Notes: generated from the sequence alone by a model not told the origin. A stretch of DNA of 11,058 bases from Vermiculatibacterium agrestimuris (GCF_943193085.1 NZ_CALPCU010000040.1:1-11058), one strand, 5' to 3'. Shown: positions 1-7,409, numbered from the stretch's first letter. Made by a program: numbers and translations.

Positions 1-75
<75 letters not shown>

Positions 76-94
76 TGTTTTGGAGAGATGGCGA

Positions 95-1264
95 TCAGGT
101 GTGAGACGCCAAATACTGGATGGCATACTGAGCGTGAAGGGCCGCCGAAATACGAAGGCTGTCCTCGTCGATGTCAAAGTGTCCGTTGTGGTGCGGCGCG
201 GATTCCTTGTCACGGAAGCCGCCGCCCACGAAGACGAAGAGCCCGCCCACCTTCTCCATGAAGATGGCGAAATCCTCTCCCGCCATAAGGGGGGGCATAT
301 CGTAGAAGCAGTCCTCTCCGAAGAGCTCCGCAACGACCTTCTGGCCGAAGGCGGTGTTCTCCTCGGTGTTGATGACGGCGGGAGTTCCCTTGAGATGGTG
401 GATCATCTCGCTCTTGGCCCGGAAGGCCGCCGCCGTGTTCTCCGCGATGCGGTTGATCATCACCGGATACTGGTCGCTGAGCGCCGGGTCAAAATAACGC
501 AGATTGCCCTCCAAAATGGCCTCGTCGGCGATGGCGTTGAAGCGCTGGCCCGCCGTGAGCTTTCCGATGGTGACCAGTCCGACATCTTGGGGGAAGAGCT
601 CCCGGCTGACAATGGTCTGGAGGTTCATTACGATAGAGGAGGCCGCCACGATGGCGTCGATCCCCTGATTGGGCGTGGAGGCGTGGGCGCCCTTACCTGT
701 GATCTTCAGGGTAAACAGGTCGGTGCCTGCCATCCGGGCCCCTGGGGCGCAGGAGATACGGCCCACCGGGATGTCGGCCCAGATATGAATGCCGAAGCAG
801 TGGTCAATGCCCTCCAGGTAACCTTCCTTGTCCGCGATCTGGACGGTGCCGCCGAATTCCTCCCCCGACTCAAAGAAGAGCTTCACCGTACCCGCGATCT
901 CCTCCCGAAGATCCATGAGGATGTGGGCGGCGCCCAACAGGGCGGCGGTGTGGCCGTCGTGACCGCAGGCGTGCATAGACCCTTCCACCTGAGACTTATA
1001 GGGAGGTTCTCCCAGCTCCTGGATGGGAAGGGCGTCCATATCGGCCCGGAGAGCAATGGTCTTCCCAGGCTTGCCGCCCTGGATGGTGGCCATGACGCTT
1101 GTGGAGCCGGGGATCACCTCAAAGGGGATGCCGAGCTTTTCCAGCTCCCGCTGAACCAGCTTGGAGGTCTCGAACTCCTGCAGGCTGAGCTCCGGATGCA
1201 TATGGAGATGGCGCCGCAGCTCGACCATATAGGGCTGGTATTTTTTTGATAATTCCAGAACCAT
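95..1264 (-). CDS. M20-family amidohydrolase (M20D type)
   Basis: Metal-dependent amidohydrolase/peptidase of the M20 family, resembling the IAA-amino-acid hydrolase, hippurate hydrolase and AbgA/AbgB group. These cytoplasmic enzymes cleave N-acyl amino acids or small amide conjugates. Numbering from the Met at 1264 (389 aa), the family landmarks are in order: the RRHLHMHPE start region (about 17-25), LRADMDALP (72-80), SMHACGHDGHTA with ligands Cys100 and His102, the glutamate pair Glu135-Glu136, His160 in GIHIW, the dimerisation-domain motif GKGAHAS (190-196), MAGEDF (327-332) and a C-terminal His359 in HHNGHF. Cys in the metal site is typical of M20D. The glutamate motif reads ESGEE rather than the common QPAEE. 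An upstream in-frame ATG at 1270 exists, but it sits 1 base from the AAGGAGG; the ATG at 1264 has 7-base spacing and is preferred. The ribosome site overlaps the stop of the upstream membrane protein, so the two are co-transcribed and probably coupled. The substrate is not determinable from sequence. Confidence 0.93.
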   Translation of the reverse strand: MVLELSKKYQPYMVELRRHLHMHPELSLQEFETSKLVQRELEKLGIPFEVIPGSTSVMATIQGGKPGKTIALRADMDALPIQELGEPPYKSQVEGSMHACGHDGHTAALLGAAHILMDLREEIAGTVKLFFESGEEFGGTVQIADKEGYLEGIDHCFGIHIWADIPVGRISCAPGARMAGTDLFTLKITGKGAHASTPNQGIDAIVAASSIVMNLQTIVSRELFPQDVGLVTIGKLTAGQRFNAIADEAILEGNLRYFDPALSDQYPVMINRIAENTAAAFRAKSEMIHHLKGTPAVINTEENTAFGQKVVAELFGEDCFYDMPPLMAGEDFAIFMEKVGGLFVFVGGGFRDKESAPHHNGHFDIDEDSLRISAALHAQYAIQYLASHT

Positions 1265-1276
1265 ACCCATTCCTCC

Positions 1277-2446
1277 TTACAGCATTTTTACAACGACGCC
1301 GGCGATGAGGACAGAGGAGATAGTGACGGTGACGAAGCCGGCGGTGACCATCTTGGGCAGCATATAATTCTCAATGGCGATGCGCTCCTCCTCGTTGGAG
1401 GACATGGCGTTGGCCACCTCTTTGGGGATGAACATGGTGGTGGGGAAGCCGAAGGTGCAGGTGAGGCCCAGGGAAATGGCCATGCCGGGGGCTATATGGA
1501 GAACCTTACTCAAAATGAGGCCGGATACGGCAACGCCCACAACGCCGGTGACCAGAAGCAGAAGCAGGGGAACCAGCATATCGATCAGCTGTTGGGGGGT
1601 GGTATTGGCCAGATTGGTAAAGATGATCACGGTGGTGGTAAAGACGATCATCCCATTGGACTCCGTCTGGGGCAGGATATTCTTCTCCAAAAAGCCCAGC
1701 TCACTGAAAAGAATACCGAACAGAAGGGCAAATACAAAGAAATGGATCGTGCCATTGGTCAGGCCGGCGCAGAACTGGGACAGGGCCGCCACCAGGCCCA
1801 GCTTCAGAAGCTTTATAGAGGGCTTGTTCAGGGACTTGGGCAGCTCCAACAGCTTCCGCTTGGCCTCTCCGGCGGCAGCGGCGGCGTCACCGTGGGCGTA
1901 GAGTGCGATGTTCCCCTTGTCCTTCAAAAAGCTTTGGGCATCCTTCCGAAGCAGGATGGAGGCCACAGGAATACCCACAAAGTTCTGGGCCACCAGAACC
2001 AGGATCACAAAGCTGCTCAGATCGGCCAGCCCCTTTTCTGTCAGGGTGCTGGTCATCAGCAGGGCCGCCGTGTTGGCGCCGGCAAAGATGGGGGCGCCGG
2101 CAATGGCCATGTCGTGCCCCATGAGAAGGGGGCAGACCACTACGATGAGCGCCACGCCGCAGATCACACATACCAGGCTTACCACCACAGTTTTCCACTG
2201 CCGCTTCAGCTCCGGGAAGTCGATCATGGTTCCCATGGAGGTGATCAGAATGCCAATAAGTACATTGGCGATGCCGGTCACCGCCGCCGTGTCGAAAATG
2301 TCGGCGGGCAGGCCGCACCAGAATGCGATGAGCAGGACTACCGCGATCACCAGGGTGGCCGACAGGATGGCCCGGGTCTTTTCCGCTACGATCTCGCCCA
2401 GGGCGAAGATGGCCAAAAGAACGCAAAAGGCTTGTACTGCAGTCAT
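1277..2446 (-). CDS. Polytopic membrane protein, probable carrier
   Basis: I do not recognise a named family with confidence. The 389-residue protein is very hydrophobic, with about 10-12 predicted membrane segments in two halves (roughly 4-160 and 212-389). A hydrophilic loop at about 168-210, rich in Ala, Lys and Asp, joins them. The second half of each block holds a Gly/Pro/Thr-rich stretch: AGAPIFAGANTAALL (116-130) and TCTFGFPTTMFIPKEV (329-344). Paired motifs like these suit carriers with two inverted repeats and broken helices, as in glutamate:sodium symporter-like families. Transport is therefore inferred from architecture only. Translation starts at the ATG at 2446, 8 bases after AAGGAGG. 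It is the first gene of a two-gene unit; its stop codon lies inside the ribosome site of the M20 amidohydrolase, so the pair probably imports and hydrolyses one compound. A LysR gene is the upstream neighbour and the leader carries a LysR-like dyad. Confidence 0.75.
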   Translation of the reverse strand: MTAVQAFCVLLAIFALGEIVAEKTRAILSATLVIAVVLLIAFWCGLPADIFDTAAVTGIANVLIGILITSMGTMIDFPELKRQWKTVVVSLVCVICGVALIVVVCPLLMGHDMAIAGAPIFAGANTAALLMTSTLTEKGLADLSSFVILVLVAQNFVGIPVASILLRKDAQSFLKDKGNIALYAHGDAAAAAGEAKRKLLELPKSLNKPSIKLLKLGLVAALSQFCAGLTNGTIHFFVFALLFGILFSELGFLEKNILPQTESNGMIVFTTTVIIFTNLANTTPQQLIDMLVPLLLLLVTGVVGVAVSGLILSKVLHIAPGMAISLGLTCTFGFPTTMFIPKEVANAMSSNEEERIAIENYMLPKMVTAGFVTVTISSVLIAGVVVKML

Positions 2447-2496
2447 AAAAATTCCTCCTTTTTGTCGTACTAATTACTTCTCTCTTCTTTCCCGCG

Positions 2497-2524
2497 CCCC
2501 GCCGTCCTCTCCTCTGCGGCGGGG
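2497..2524 (-). promoter_or_regulatory. GC-only hairpin in the carrier-gene leader
   Basis: In the minus-strand RNA, CCCCGCCG (2524-2517) pairs perfectly with CGGCGGGG (2504-2497) around a 12-base purine-rich loop. It lies 51-78 bases before the carrier-gene start. There is no U-run behind it, so it is not an intrinsic terminator. It could protect the 5' end or modulate translation. The 3' arm overlaps GGGCGC (2499-2494), which could instead pair with GUGCCC (2550-2545) just before the mini-ORF, giving a possible mutually exclusive fold. A function is inferred, not shown. Confidence 0.4.
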
Positions 2525-2532
2525 ATCCTCCC

Positions 2533-2544
2533 TCATTTCTTCAT
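2533..2544 (-). CDS. Three-codon leader mini-ORF (MKK-stop)
   Basis: On the minus strand ATG AAG AAA TGA begins at 2544. It is preceded by AAAAGGAG with an 8-base gap, a ribosome site as good as those of the real genes here. It lies inside the transcribed leader of the carrier/amidohydrolase unit, 86 bases before the carrier start and directly before the GC hairpin. It could be a translated minimal leader that tunes the downstream structure, or a chance ATG behind a purine-rich stretch. Nothing in the codons points to a specific amino-acid signal. Confidence 0.25.
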   Translation of the reverse strand: MKK

Positions 2545-2609
2545 GGGCACCACTCCTTTTTTGTCTGTTTTCAACAGTATCTTCCTGCGGGAACATAGAT
2601 TTCTCAACA

Positions 2610-2638
2610 ATTATAACAAGAGAACGATTCCCTGCCTA
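2610..2638 (-). promoter_or_regulatory. Promoter of carrier/amidohydrolase unit
   Basis: The minus strand shows an extended -10, TGTTATAAT, with the TATAAT hexamer at 2615-2610. Seventeen bases upstream the -35 position (2638-2633) reads TAGGCA, a poor match to TTGACA. A perfect -10 with a weak -35 is typical of promoters that need an activator, and the -35 lies inside the dyad at 2633-2652. Transcription would start near 2603, giving a leader of about 157 bases. Confidence 0.65.
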
Positions 2639-2652
2639 ATCTGAGTTAGGCA
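2633..2652. promoter_or_regulatory. Candidate LysR-type operator dyad
   Basis: TGCCTAA and TTAGGCA form a perfect inverted repeat with 7-base arms and a 6-base gap. The inner CTAA/TTAG has the T-N11-A spacing usual for LysR-type sites (established for the family). It covers the weak -35 of the carrier promoter and lies about 125 bp from the end of the LysR gene, which is the obvious candidate to bind it. Binding is inferred. Confidence 0.5.
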
Positions 2653-2716
2653 AAACAGAGTCATGTTTACAAGTTATAGTGAACTGGATTTTGCAGGGGT
2701 GTTATGCTTTTTGGGC

Positions 2717-2762
2717 AAAAAAGATCTGCCGCAAAACAACTGTTTTGTGGCAGATCTTTTTT
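2717..2762 (-). terminator. Intrinsic terminator after the LysR gene
   Basis: The arms at 2717-2738 and 2741-2762 are complementary over 22 positions apart from one imperfect pair (2731/2748, a G-U wobble in a plus-strand RNA and an A/C mismatch in a minus-strand RNA). The arms end in A-runs and T-runs, so the minus-strand RNA finishes in six U and the plus-strand RNA in a comparable run. It begins 14 bases after the LysR stop codon and separates that gene from the carrier promoter. It may work in both directions, but no plus-strand gene reads into it. Confidence 0.88.
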
Positions 2763-2775
2763 CTTGGTTATGCAG

Positions 2776-3696
2776 TTATTTTATCTGTCCCCCGTAGTGT
2801 CTTTTCAGCACGCTTATAAATCGCTCCGCTTCAGGAGAAAGCGGCGCTTTTTGCCGCTTGACCCAGCCCACGGTGATCTCCATGCGGTAGTCCAGGATGG
2901 GCTTGCAGGCGATGCCCAGTTCGCTGTATAATTCCCGGTTCTTCCACCGCATGCCAAACATTACCGCATCCGTAGTGCGAAGCAGGCTGATGATAGCGCC
3001 CTCGTTGTTAAACAGCATGACCCGCTTGGTGCGCTTCCGGAGGCTTTCTCCGTTGACCATGGCATGGGAGGTGAGGATGGAGAAGTCATCATCCGGATAC
3101 CGCAGTACCGTATATTTAAACACATCCTCTATGGATACCGCTTCCCGCTCATAAAGGGGACTATTAGGCCCCAAGTAGACGTGCCAGATATCGGTATCCA
3201 CCGGATGAAATTCCAACTGCTTATTGCGCAACAGGCAGTTGACCTGGCTTTGCTGAATGGGATTGATGTGGATGACGCCCACTTCTGAACGCAGTTGATG
3301 AACGTCCTCAATGATCTCGGACAGCCGCCTCTCCCGGAAGGTGAATTGGATACTCTTCTCCCGGTACCACTTGTATAGCTCTTGAAGCATCCGTGTGGAG
3401 GTAAGGGTGGGAAAAGCGGACACGGAAAGCATACGGGGGATCTCCTCTCTGGACATCCGCTTGATGATCTCCAGCCGCTCCAAAACTCCACAGGTGTGCT
3501 GATACAGCTGCTGGCCCTCTTCGGTGAGTTGGATTCCTTTATTGTCCCGTGAAAACAGCTTCAGGCCCAATTCTTCCTCCAGCTTTTGAAGAGAACGGCT
3601 CAAGTTGGGCTGTGTCATCAACAGGGCCTCTGCAGCTTTGTTGATGCTCCCCCGTTCAGCTGTCTCCTTAAAGTAGTAGAGCTGTTGGAGCTGCAT
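2776..3696 (-). CDS. LysR-type transcriptional regulator
   Basis: DNA-binding regulator of 306 residues, the usual LysR length. The N-terminal winged helix-turn-helix is clear: LYYFKETAERGSINKAAEAL (6-25), then TQPNLSRSLQKLEEELGLKLF (28-48) and the wing up to LTEEGQQLY (57-65). Residues from about 88 to 300 form the effector-binding domain with two alpha/beta lobes; the ligand cannot be read from it. The ATG at 3696 has GGAGGG 8 bases upstream. It starts 27 bp after the trkH stop with no terminator between, so read-through from the potassium genes is possible; no separate promoter was evident. Its most likely target is the next transcription unit, the carrier and amidohydrolase, whose promoter carries a LysR-like dyad. 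That link rests on position and motif only. Confidence 0.92.
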   Translation of the reverse strand: MQLQQLYYFKETAERGSINKAAEALLMTQPNLSRSLQKLEEELGLKLFSRDNKGIQLTEEGQQLYQHTCGVLERLEIIKRMSREEIPRMLSVSAFPTLTSTRMLQELYKWYREKSIQFTFRERRLSEIIEDVHQLRSEVGVIHINPIQQSQVNCLLRNKQLEFHPVDTDIWHVYLGPNSPLYEREAVSIEDVFKYTVLRYPDDDFSILTSHAMVNGESLRKRTKRVMLFNNEGAIISLLRTTDAVMFGMRWKNRELYSELGIACKPILDYRMEITVGWVKRQKAPLSPEAERFISVLKRHYGGQIK

Positions 3697-3723
3697 CTCT
3701 GATCCCTCCTCTTTTGAACAAGT

Positions 3724-5181
3724 TTAGTTGGAGGCCCGGCTCCAGGTGCGGGGGGAGAGCATGATGAGCAGGGGGAAGATCTCCAGCCGGCCCAGGAGCA
3801 TATTCAGGATGAGCACCAGCTTGGAAAGGGGGGAGAACATGGCGTAGTTACCGGTGGGGCCCACCATGTCCAGGCCGGGGCCGATGTTGTTGAGGCAGGC
3901 CAGCATGGCGGTGAGGTTGGTCTCCAGAGAGAAGTTGTCCAGGGAGAGCAGGAGCAGGGAGATGACGCCGATGGCGCAGTAGGCGGTCATATAGGTATTG
4001 ACGCCCTGCAGGGTCTCGGCCTCCACGGTGCGGCCCTCGATCTGCACCAGGTTCACACTTCTGGGGTGGAGCATCTGGCGCATCCGGGCGCCCAGGGATT
4101 TGAACAGAAGGACGATCCGGGCGCACTTGATGCCGCCGCCGGTGCTGCCGGCGCAGGCGCCCACCACCATGAGCACCACTAAGATGGTGCGGGAGAGCTG
4201 AGGCCACAGGTTGAAGTCTGCCGTGGCGAAGCCGGTGGTGGTCATGATGCTGGACACGGCGAAGGCCGCGTCGTGGAGGGCGGAGCGGATACTGCCGCCG
4301 TAGAGGGGGAGCACATCCACTGTGATGATGGCCATCGCGCCCAACATGATGGTGAGGTAAAGCCCCAGCTCCTCGCCCCGCAGGGCCTGGCGGAACTTGC
4401 CCATGAGGAGGAGAAAGTAGACGGTGAAATTGACCCCGAAAAGGGCCATGAAGACGGTGCAGACGGTCTGAATGTAGGGAGAATAGCCTGCGATGGAGTC
4501 GTTTTTGACGCCAAAGCCGCCTGTGCCGGCGGTACCGAAGGCGGTACACAGGCTGTCAAAGAGGGACATGCCGCCCGCCAGCAGGAACAAAACGTTCAGG
4601 ACGGTGAGGGCGATGTAGATGAGATAGAGGATGGCGGCGGTCTGGCGCAGCTTGGGCACCAGCTTGCTCACCGAGGGGCCGGGACTTTCCGCCCGAAGGA
4701 GGTGGACGCTGTAACCCCCTCTGCCCATGGGCACCACCGCCAGCAGGAACACCAGGATGCCCATGCCGCCCAACCAGTGGGTGAAGGAGCGCCAGAACAG
4801 CAAGCCCCGGCTCATGGCCTCCACATTGGTGAGGATGGAGGCGCCTGTGGTGGTGAAACCGGAGACGGTCTCAAAAAAAGCGTCGATGTAATGGGGGATC
4901 TCCCCGGAAAGACGAAAGGGGAGAGCGCCCACGGCAGAGAGGACGATCCAACCCAGGCCGGTGATGAGAAAGCCCTCTCTGGCATAAAAGCGGCGCTGGG
5001 CCTTCCGGCAGCAGCTCCACAGCAGCACTCCCGCCCCGGCGGAGAGGGCCATGGTGGTGAAAATGGCCCGGAGGGCGGCCTGCTCCCCGTCCACAATAGA
5101 GATGAGAGCGGGGGGAAAGAGGAAGAGACACTCCAGCAGCAGCAGGAAGCCCAGCAGCTTGCCGATCATTTTACCGTTCAT
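3724..5181 (-). CDS. trkH: TrkH potassium uptake channel subunit
   Basis: Integral membrane potassium-translocating subunit of the Trk/Ktr superfamily. All four pore-loop filter segments are visible: SGFTTTGA (107-114), FGTAGTGGFG (215-224), SSIMTTTGFA (310-319) and LNNIGPGL (430-437). Glycines fall at the filter positions, and the gating-loop stretch AGSTGGGIKCARI (344-356) follows the third loop. The C-terminal helix has the conserved GRLEIFPLLIMLSP (464-477). The length of 485 aa fits TrkH. Residues 1-60 carry two more membrane segments. The ribosome site AGGAG overlaps the trkA stop codon with a 9-base gap to the ATG at 5181, so the regulator and channel are made from one message. It should assemble with the upstream TrkA on the inner face of the membrane. 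Confidence 0.96.
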   Translation of the reverse strand: MNGKMIGKLLGFLLLLECLFLFPPALISIVDGEQAALRAIFTTMALSAGAGVLLWSCCRKAQRRFYAREGFLITGLGWIVLSAVGALPFRLSGEIPHYIDAFFETVSGFTTTGASILTNVEAMSRGLLFWRSFTHWLGGMGILVFLLAVVPMGRGGYSVHLLRAESPGPSVSKLVPKLRQTAAILYLIYIALTVLNVLFLLAGGMSLFDSLCTAFGTAGTGGFGVKNDSIAGYSPYIQTVCTVFMALFGVNFTVYFLLLMGKFRQALRGEELGLYLTIMLGAMAIITVDVLPLYGGSIRSALHDAAFAVSSIMTTTGFATADFNLWPQLSRTILVVLMVVGACAGSTGGGIKCARIVLLFKSLGARMRQMLHPRSVNLVQIEGRTVEAETLQGVNTYMTAYCAIGVISLLLLSLDNFSLETNLTAMLACLNNIGPGLDMVGPTGNYAMFSPLSKLVLILNMLLGRLEIFPLLIMLSPRTWSRASN

Positions 5182-5194
5182 GTGAAAGCGCTCC

Positions 5195-6559
5195 TCAATC
5201 CGCGAAAATGGCGTCCAGATCGTTGATGATCCGGCCCTCTGCAGTGACGACGATCATGGTGTCCCCGGCGGTGAAGCTGCTGTCGCCCTTGGGGATGATG
5301 GTGCGGCCCTGGTGAGTGATACAGGCGATGAGGATGCCGCTTTTCAGCGGGATATCCATGAGCTTTTCCCGCTGGTGCCGGGTCTCCGACCCCACCAGGA
5401 ACTCCAGAGCCTCCACCTGGCCGTCGATGATGGAGTGGAGGGAGATCACACTGTCGATGCCGGCGGCGGAGGACATGGCCCGGACATAGCGGACGATGTT
5501 AGCGCAGCACAGCCCCTTGGGACTGATAACAGAGCCGATGCCCACCTTGCGGAAGACGTCGTAGTACTCGATGCGGTTGATTTTGGTGATGACCTTGCCC
5601 ACGCCCAGGTGGCTGGCCAGCATGGACAGCACCAGGTTCTCCTCGTCCATGCCGGTGAGGGTGATGACGGCGTCAAAGGAGCGCAGCCCCTCGGCGTCCA
5701 ATACGTCCTGGCGGGAGCCGTCCCCCTCGATGACGGTGGCCCGGGGGAGGGACTCCACCAGCTTGACACAGCGCTCGTGATCCCGCTCGATGATCTTCAC
5801 GGCGATGCCGCTGTCCAGGCAGCGCTTGGCCAGGTAGAAGGCGATGCGGCTGCCGCCGATGATAAGCAGGCTTTTTACCTTATGCTCCACCAGCCCCAGA
5901 TTTTTTACCAGCAGGGCCAGATCCTGAAGGGCGGCGGTGACGAAGAGGGTGTCCCCCGCATGAAGGACGAAGGAGCCGCCGGGGATATGTATGCCATCCT
6001 CCCGCTCAACGGCGCAGACCAGTACGTTGACCCGGGCGATGTCGTAGAGCTTGGTCAGTGGGATGCCGTCCAGCTTGGAATGCTCGTCCACCGGAATGGC
6101 CACGATCTCCACCCGGCCCCGGGTGAAGGACTCCCGCTTGAGGAAGGAGGGGAACTGGAGCAGCTGGTAGGCCTCGTGGGCGGCGGCCTGCTCCGGGTTT
6201 ACTGTCAGGGACAGGCCCAGCTCTTCCCGCATGGCGATGAGCTGGTCGGAGTACTCCGGATTGCGGATGCGGGCGATGGTGTGCTTCGCCCCCAGCTTCT
6301 TGGCGGTGAGACAGGTGAGCAGGTTCAGCTCGTCCCGGCTGGTGGCGGCGATGAGCACCTCCGCCCGCTCCACCCCCGCCTCCCGGAGGGTGGCCATGGA
6401 GGCGCCGTTGCCGGTGACCGCCATGACGTCGAACTGCTCGGCGCTCTGGCTGAGAACCAGCGGGTTGGAGTCGATGATGGTGACGTCGTGGCCCTCGGTG
6501 GAGAGCTGGGCGGCCAGAGCGGCCCCCACCTTGCCGTCGCCAACGATGATGATATTCAT
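5195..6559 (-). CDS. trkA: TrkA potassium uptake regulatory subunit
   Basis: Cytoplasmic nucleotide-binding subunit that gates the TrkH channel. Its 454 residues show two tandem RCK units. The first has a Rossmann start with GDGKVG (7-12) and the acidic Asp30 closing the second strand, which suits NAD(H) binding, then a TrkA-C domain at about 140-220. The second begins at LLIIGGSRIAFYLAKR (231-246), where the glycine motif is degenerate (GGSRIA), followed by Glu258 and the second TrkA-C domain (about 370-452). Two-RCK proteins are typical of Trk rather than of single-RCK KtrA systems. The ATG at 6559 follows AAAGGCGG at 7 bases. It is first in the trkA-trkH unit, 13 bp ahead of trkH, with a promoter 46-73 bases upstream and no room for a large riboswitch in the short leader. 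Confidence 0.96.
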   Translation of the reverse strand: MNIIIVGDGKVGAALAAQLSTEGHDVTIIDSNPLVLSQSAEQFDVMAVTGNGASMATLREAGVERAEVLIAATSRDELNLLTCLTAKKLGAKHTIARIRNPEYSDQLIAMREELGLSLTVNPEQAAAHEAYQLLQFPSFLKRESFTRGRVEIVAIPVDEHSKLDGIPLTKLYDIARVNVLVCAVEREDGIHIPGGSFVLHAGDTLFVTAALQDLALLVKNLGLVEHKVKSLLIIGGSRIAFYLAKRCLDSGIAVKIIERDHERCVKLVESLPRATVIEGDGSRQDVLDAEGLRSFDAVITLTGMDEENLVLSMLASHLGVGKVITKINRIEYYDVFRKVGIGSVISPKGLCCANIVRYVRAMSSAAGIDSVISLHSIIDGQVEALEFLVGSETRHQREKLMDIPLKSGILIACITHQGRTIIPKGDSSFTAGDTMIVVTAEGRIINDLDAIFAD

Positions 6560-6604
6560 GACCTTCCGCCTTTCGCGTTAGGATAGTTGGAAGCTTAATG
6601 ATTT

Positions 6605-6632
6605 ATTATATCACGCAGGAATTTTCTTGCAA
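6605..6632 (-). promoter_or_regulatory. Promoter of trkA-trkH
   Basis: On the minus strand TTGCAA (6632-6627) and a perfect TATAAT (6610-6605) are separated by 16 bases. Transcription would start near 6598, about 39 bases before the trkA ATG. The promoter lies immediately behind the terminator of the SLH gene, which supports separate transcription units. Confidence 0.65.
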
Positions 6633-6636
6633 GAGG

Positions 6637-6670
6637 AAAAAACGCCCCGGCCTCAGTTGAGGTCGGGGCG
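6637..6670 (-). terminator. Intrinsic terminator after the SLH gene
   Basis: A 13-base GC-rich stem (6643-6655 with 6658-6670, one imperfect pair at 6650/6663) is followed on the minus strand by six T (6642-6637). It starts 8 bases after the stop codon of the SLH-domain gene. Confidence 0.88.
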
Positions 6671-6677
6671 GCGGGCT

Positions 6678-7337
6678 TTATTCCGCGGGTTCGGTTTCGG
6701 GCTCCTGGGGCCGTTCCAGGCCCAACTCGCAGAAACGCATAAGCACGGCGGCCACCTCCGCCCGGGAGGCGGAGGACTTGGGCTCCAGAAGGCCGTTCTT
6801 CTTTCCCGTAAGGATCCCCACTTCCACCGCCCACTGCAGGGCGGTTTGGGAGTAGCGGCTGGCGTGATCGGCGTCAGGGAAGCCGGCCAGGCTCTCTTCG
6901 CTCTTGGGCTGGCCCACATAGCGCCAGAGCATGGTGACCAGCTGTTCCCGGGTGACCTCCGCGTCGGGGAGCACCCCGTTGGAGACCCCGCTCTGGACGG
7001 CCCAGCCCTGGCCCTTGACGAACCAGGTGTTTCCGCCGGTGGTGTCCACGCCGTCATACCGGGCCAGCACAGTCATCAGCATGGCCCGGCTCATGGTGGT
7101 CTCGGGGCTGAAGAGAGTGTTCTTTTTGGTGCCGTTCATGATCCCGCGGTCATAGACGCAGAGCACGGCGTCATGGTACCAGGCGTTGGGAGCCACATCG
7201 TCAAAGGGGGACTGGGAAATGGGCTCCGAGGGAAGCGCCGCGGCCTCCGGGACTGTCTCCTCCTGCGCCAGGGCGGCGGGGAGGAGGCTCAGGGCCATCA
7301 CGAAGGTCAGCAGGGTGGAGATTACGCGCTTTTTCAT
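6678..7337 (-). CDS. Secreted SLH-domain protein
   Basis: Exported protein of 219 residues made almost only of surface-layer homology repeats, which in Firmicutes anchor proteins to pyruvylated cell-wall polymers. Residues 1-24 form a signal peptide: MKKR, a hydrophobic stretch, and a likely cut after LPAALA. Three SLH repeats follow at about 44-95 (FDDVAPNAWYHDAV, GIMNGT, FSPETTMSRAMLMTVL), 104-141 (GWAVQSGVSNGV, EVTREQLVTMLWRY) and 152-205 (FPDADHASRYSQTALQWAV, GILTG, SSASRAEVAAVLMRF). A short Glu/Pro tail ends the protein. No catalytic or partner domain is present, so its role beyond wall attachment is unknown; it may be a small envelope protein or a scaffold. The ATG at 7337 follows AAAGGA by 10 bases; an earlier ATG at 7344 is out of frame. 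It is a single-gene unit with its own terminator and a probable promoter. Confidence 0.92.
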   Translation of the reverse strand: MKKRVISTLLTFVMALSLLPAALAQEETVPEAAALPSEPISQSPFDDVAPNAWYHDAVLCVYDRGIMNGTKKNTLFSPETTMSRAMLMTVLARYDGVDTTGGNTWFVKGQGWAVQSGVSNGVLPDAEVTREQLVTMLWRYVGQPKSEESLAGFPDADHASRYSQTALQWAVEVGILTGKKNGLLEPKSSASRAEVAAVLMRFCELGLERPQEPETEPAE

Positions 7338-7380
7338 CGGTCATCGATCCTTTCTCATTACTCTATCTATTTTTAATGAT

Positions 7381-7409
7381 AGTTTACCACGAAAAAGAGC
7401 GAACTGCAA
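7381..7409 (-). promoter_or_regulatory. Possible promoter of the SLH gene
   Basis: The minus strand reads TTGCAG (7409-7404), 17 bases, then TAAACT (7386-7381), in an AT-rich stretch 44 bases before the ATG. Matches to the sigma-A hexamers are moderate; the position, between the rubrerythrin terminator and the SLH gene, is the main support. Confidence 0.4.

Noticed and set aside
80..1249. Long plus-strand open frame (389 codons) opposite the amidohydrolase
   Set aside because: It mirrors the M20 gene in GC-rich DNA, starts near the poly-C artefact, has no good ribosome site and no recognisable protein features; the minus strand carries the conserved motifs.
1265..1270. Upstream ATG (1270) as the amidohydrolase start
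   Set aside because: It leaves only 1 base between GGAGG and the start codon; the in-frame ATG at 1264 has a normal 7-base gap.
1496..2473. Plus-strand open frame opposite the membrane protein
   Set aside because: Its residues are low-complexity, rich in G, Q, H and D, as expected from the complement of a hydrophobic coding sequence; no ribosome site.
4273..6586. Plus-strand open frames of 317 and 424 codons opposite trkH and trkA
   Set aside because: The minus-strand proteins match TrkH and TrkA throughout; the opposite frames are acidic, repetitive translations without family motifs.
6560..6640. Cyclic-di-AMP riboswitch ahead of the potassium genes
   Set aside because: Such riboswitches are common before potassium genes in Firmicutes, but the leader here is only about 39 bases and shows no matching structure.
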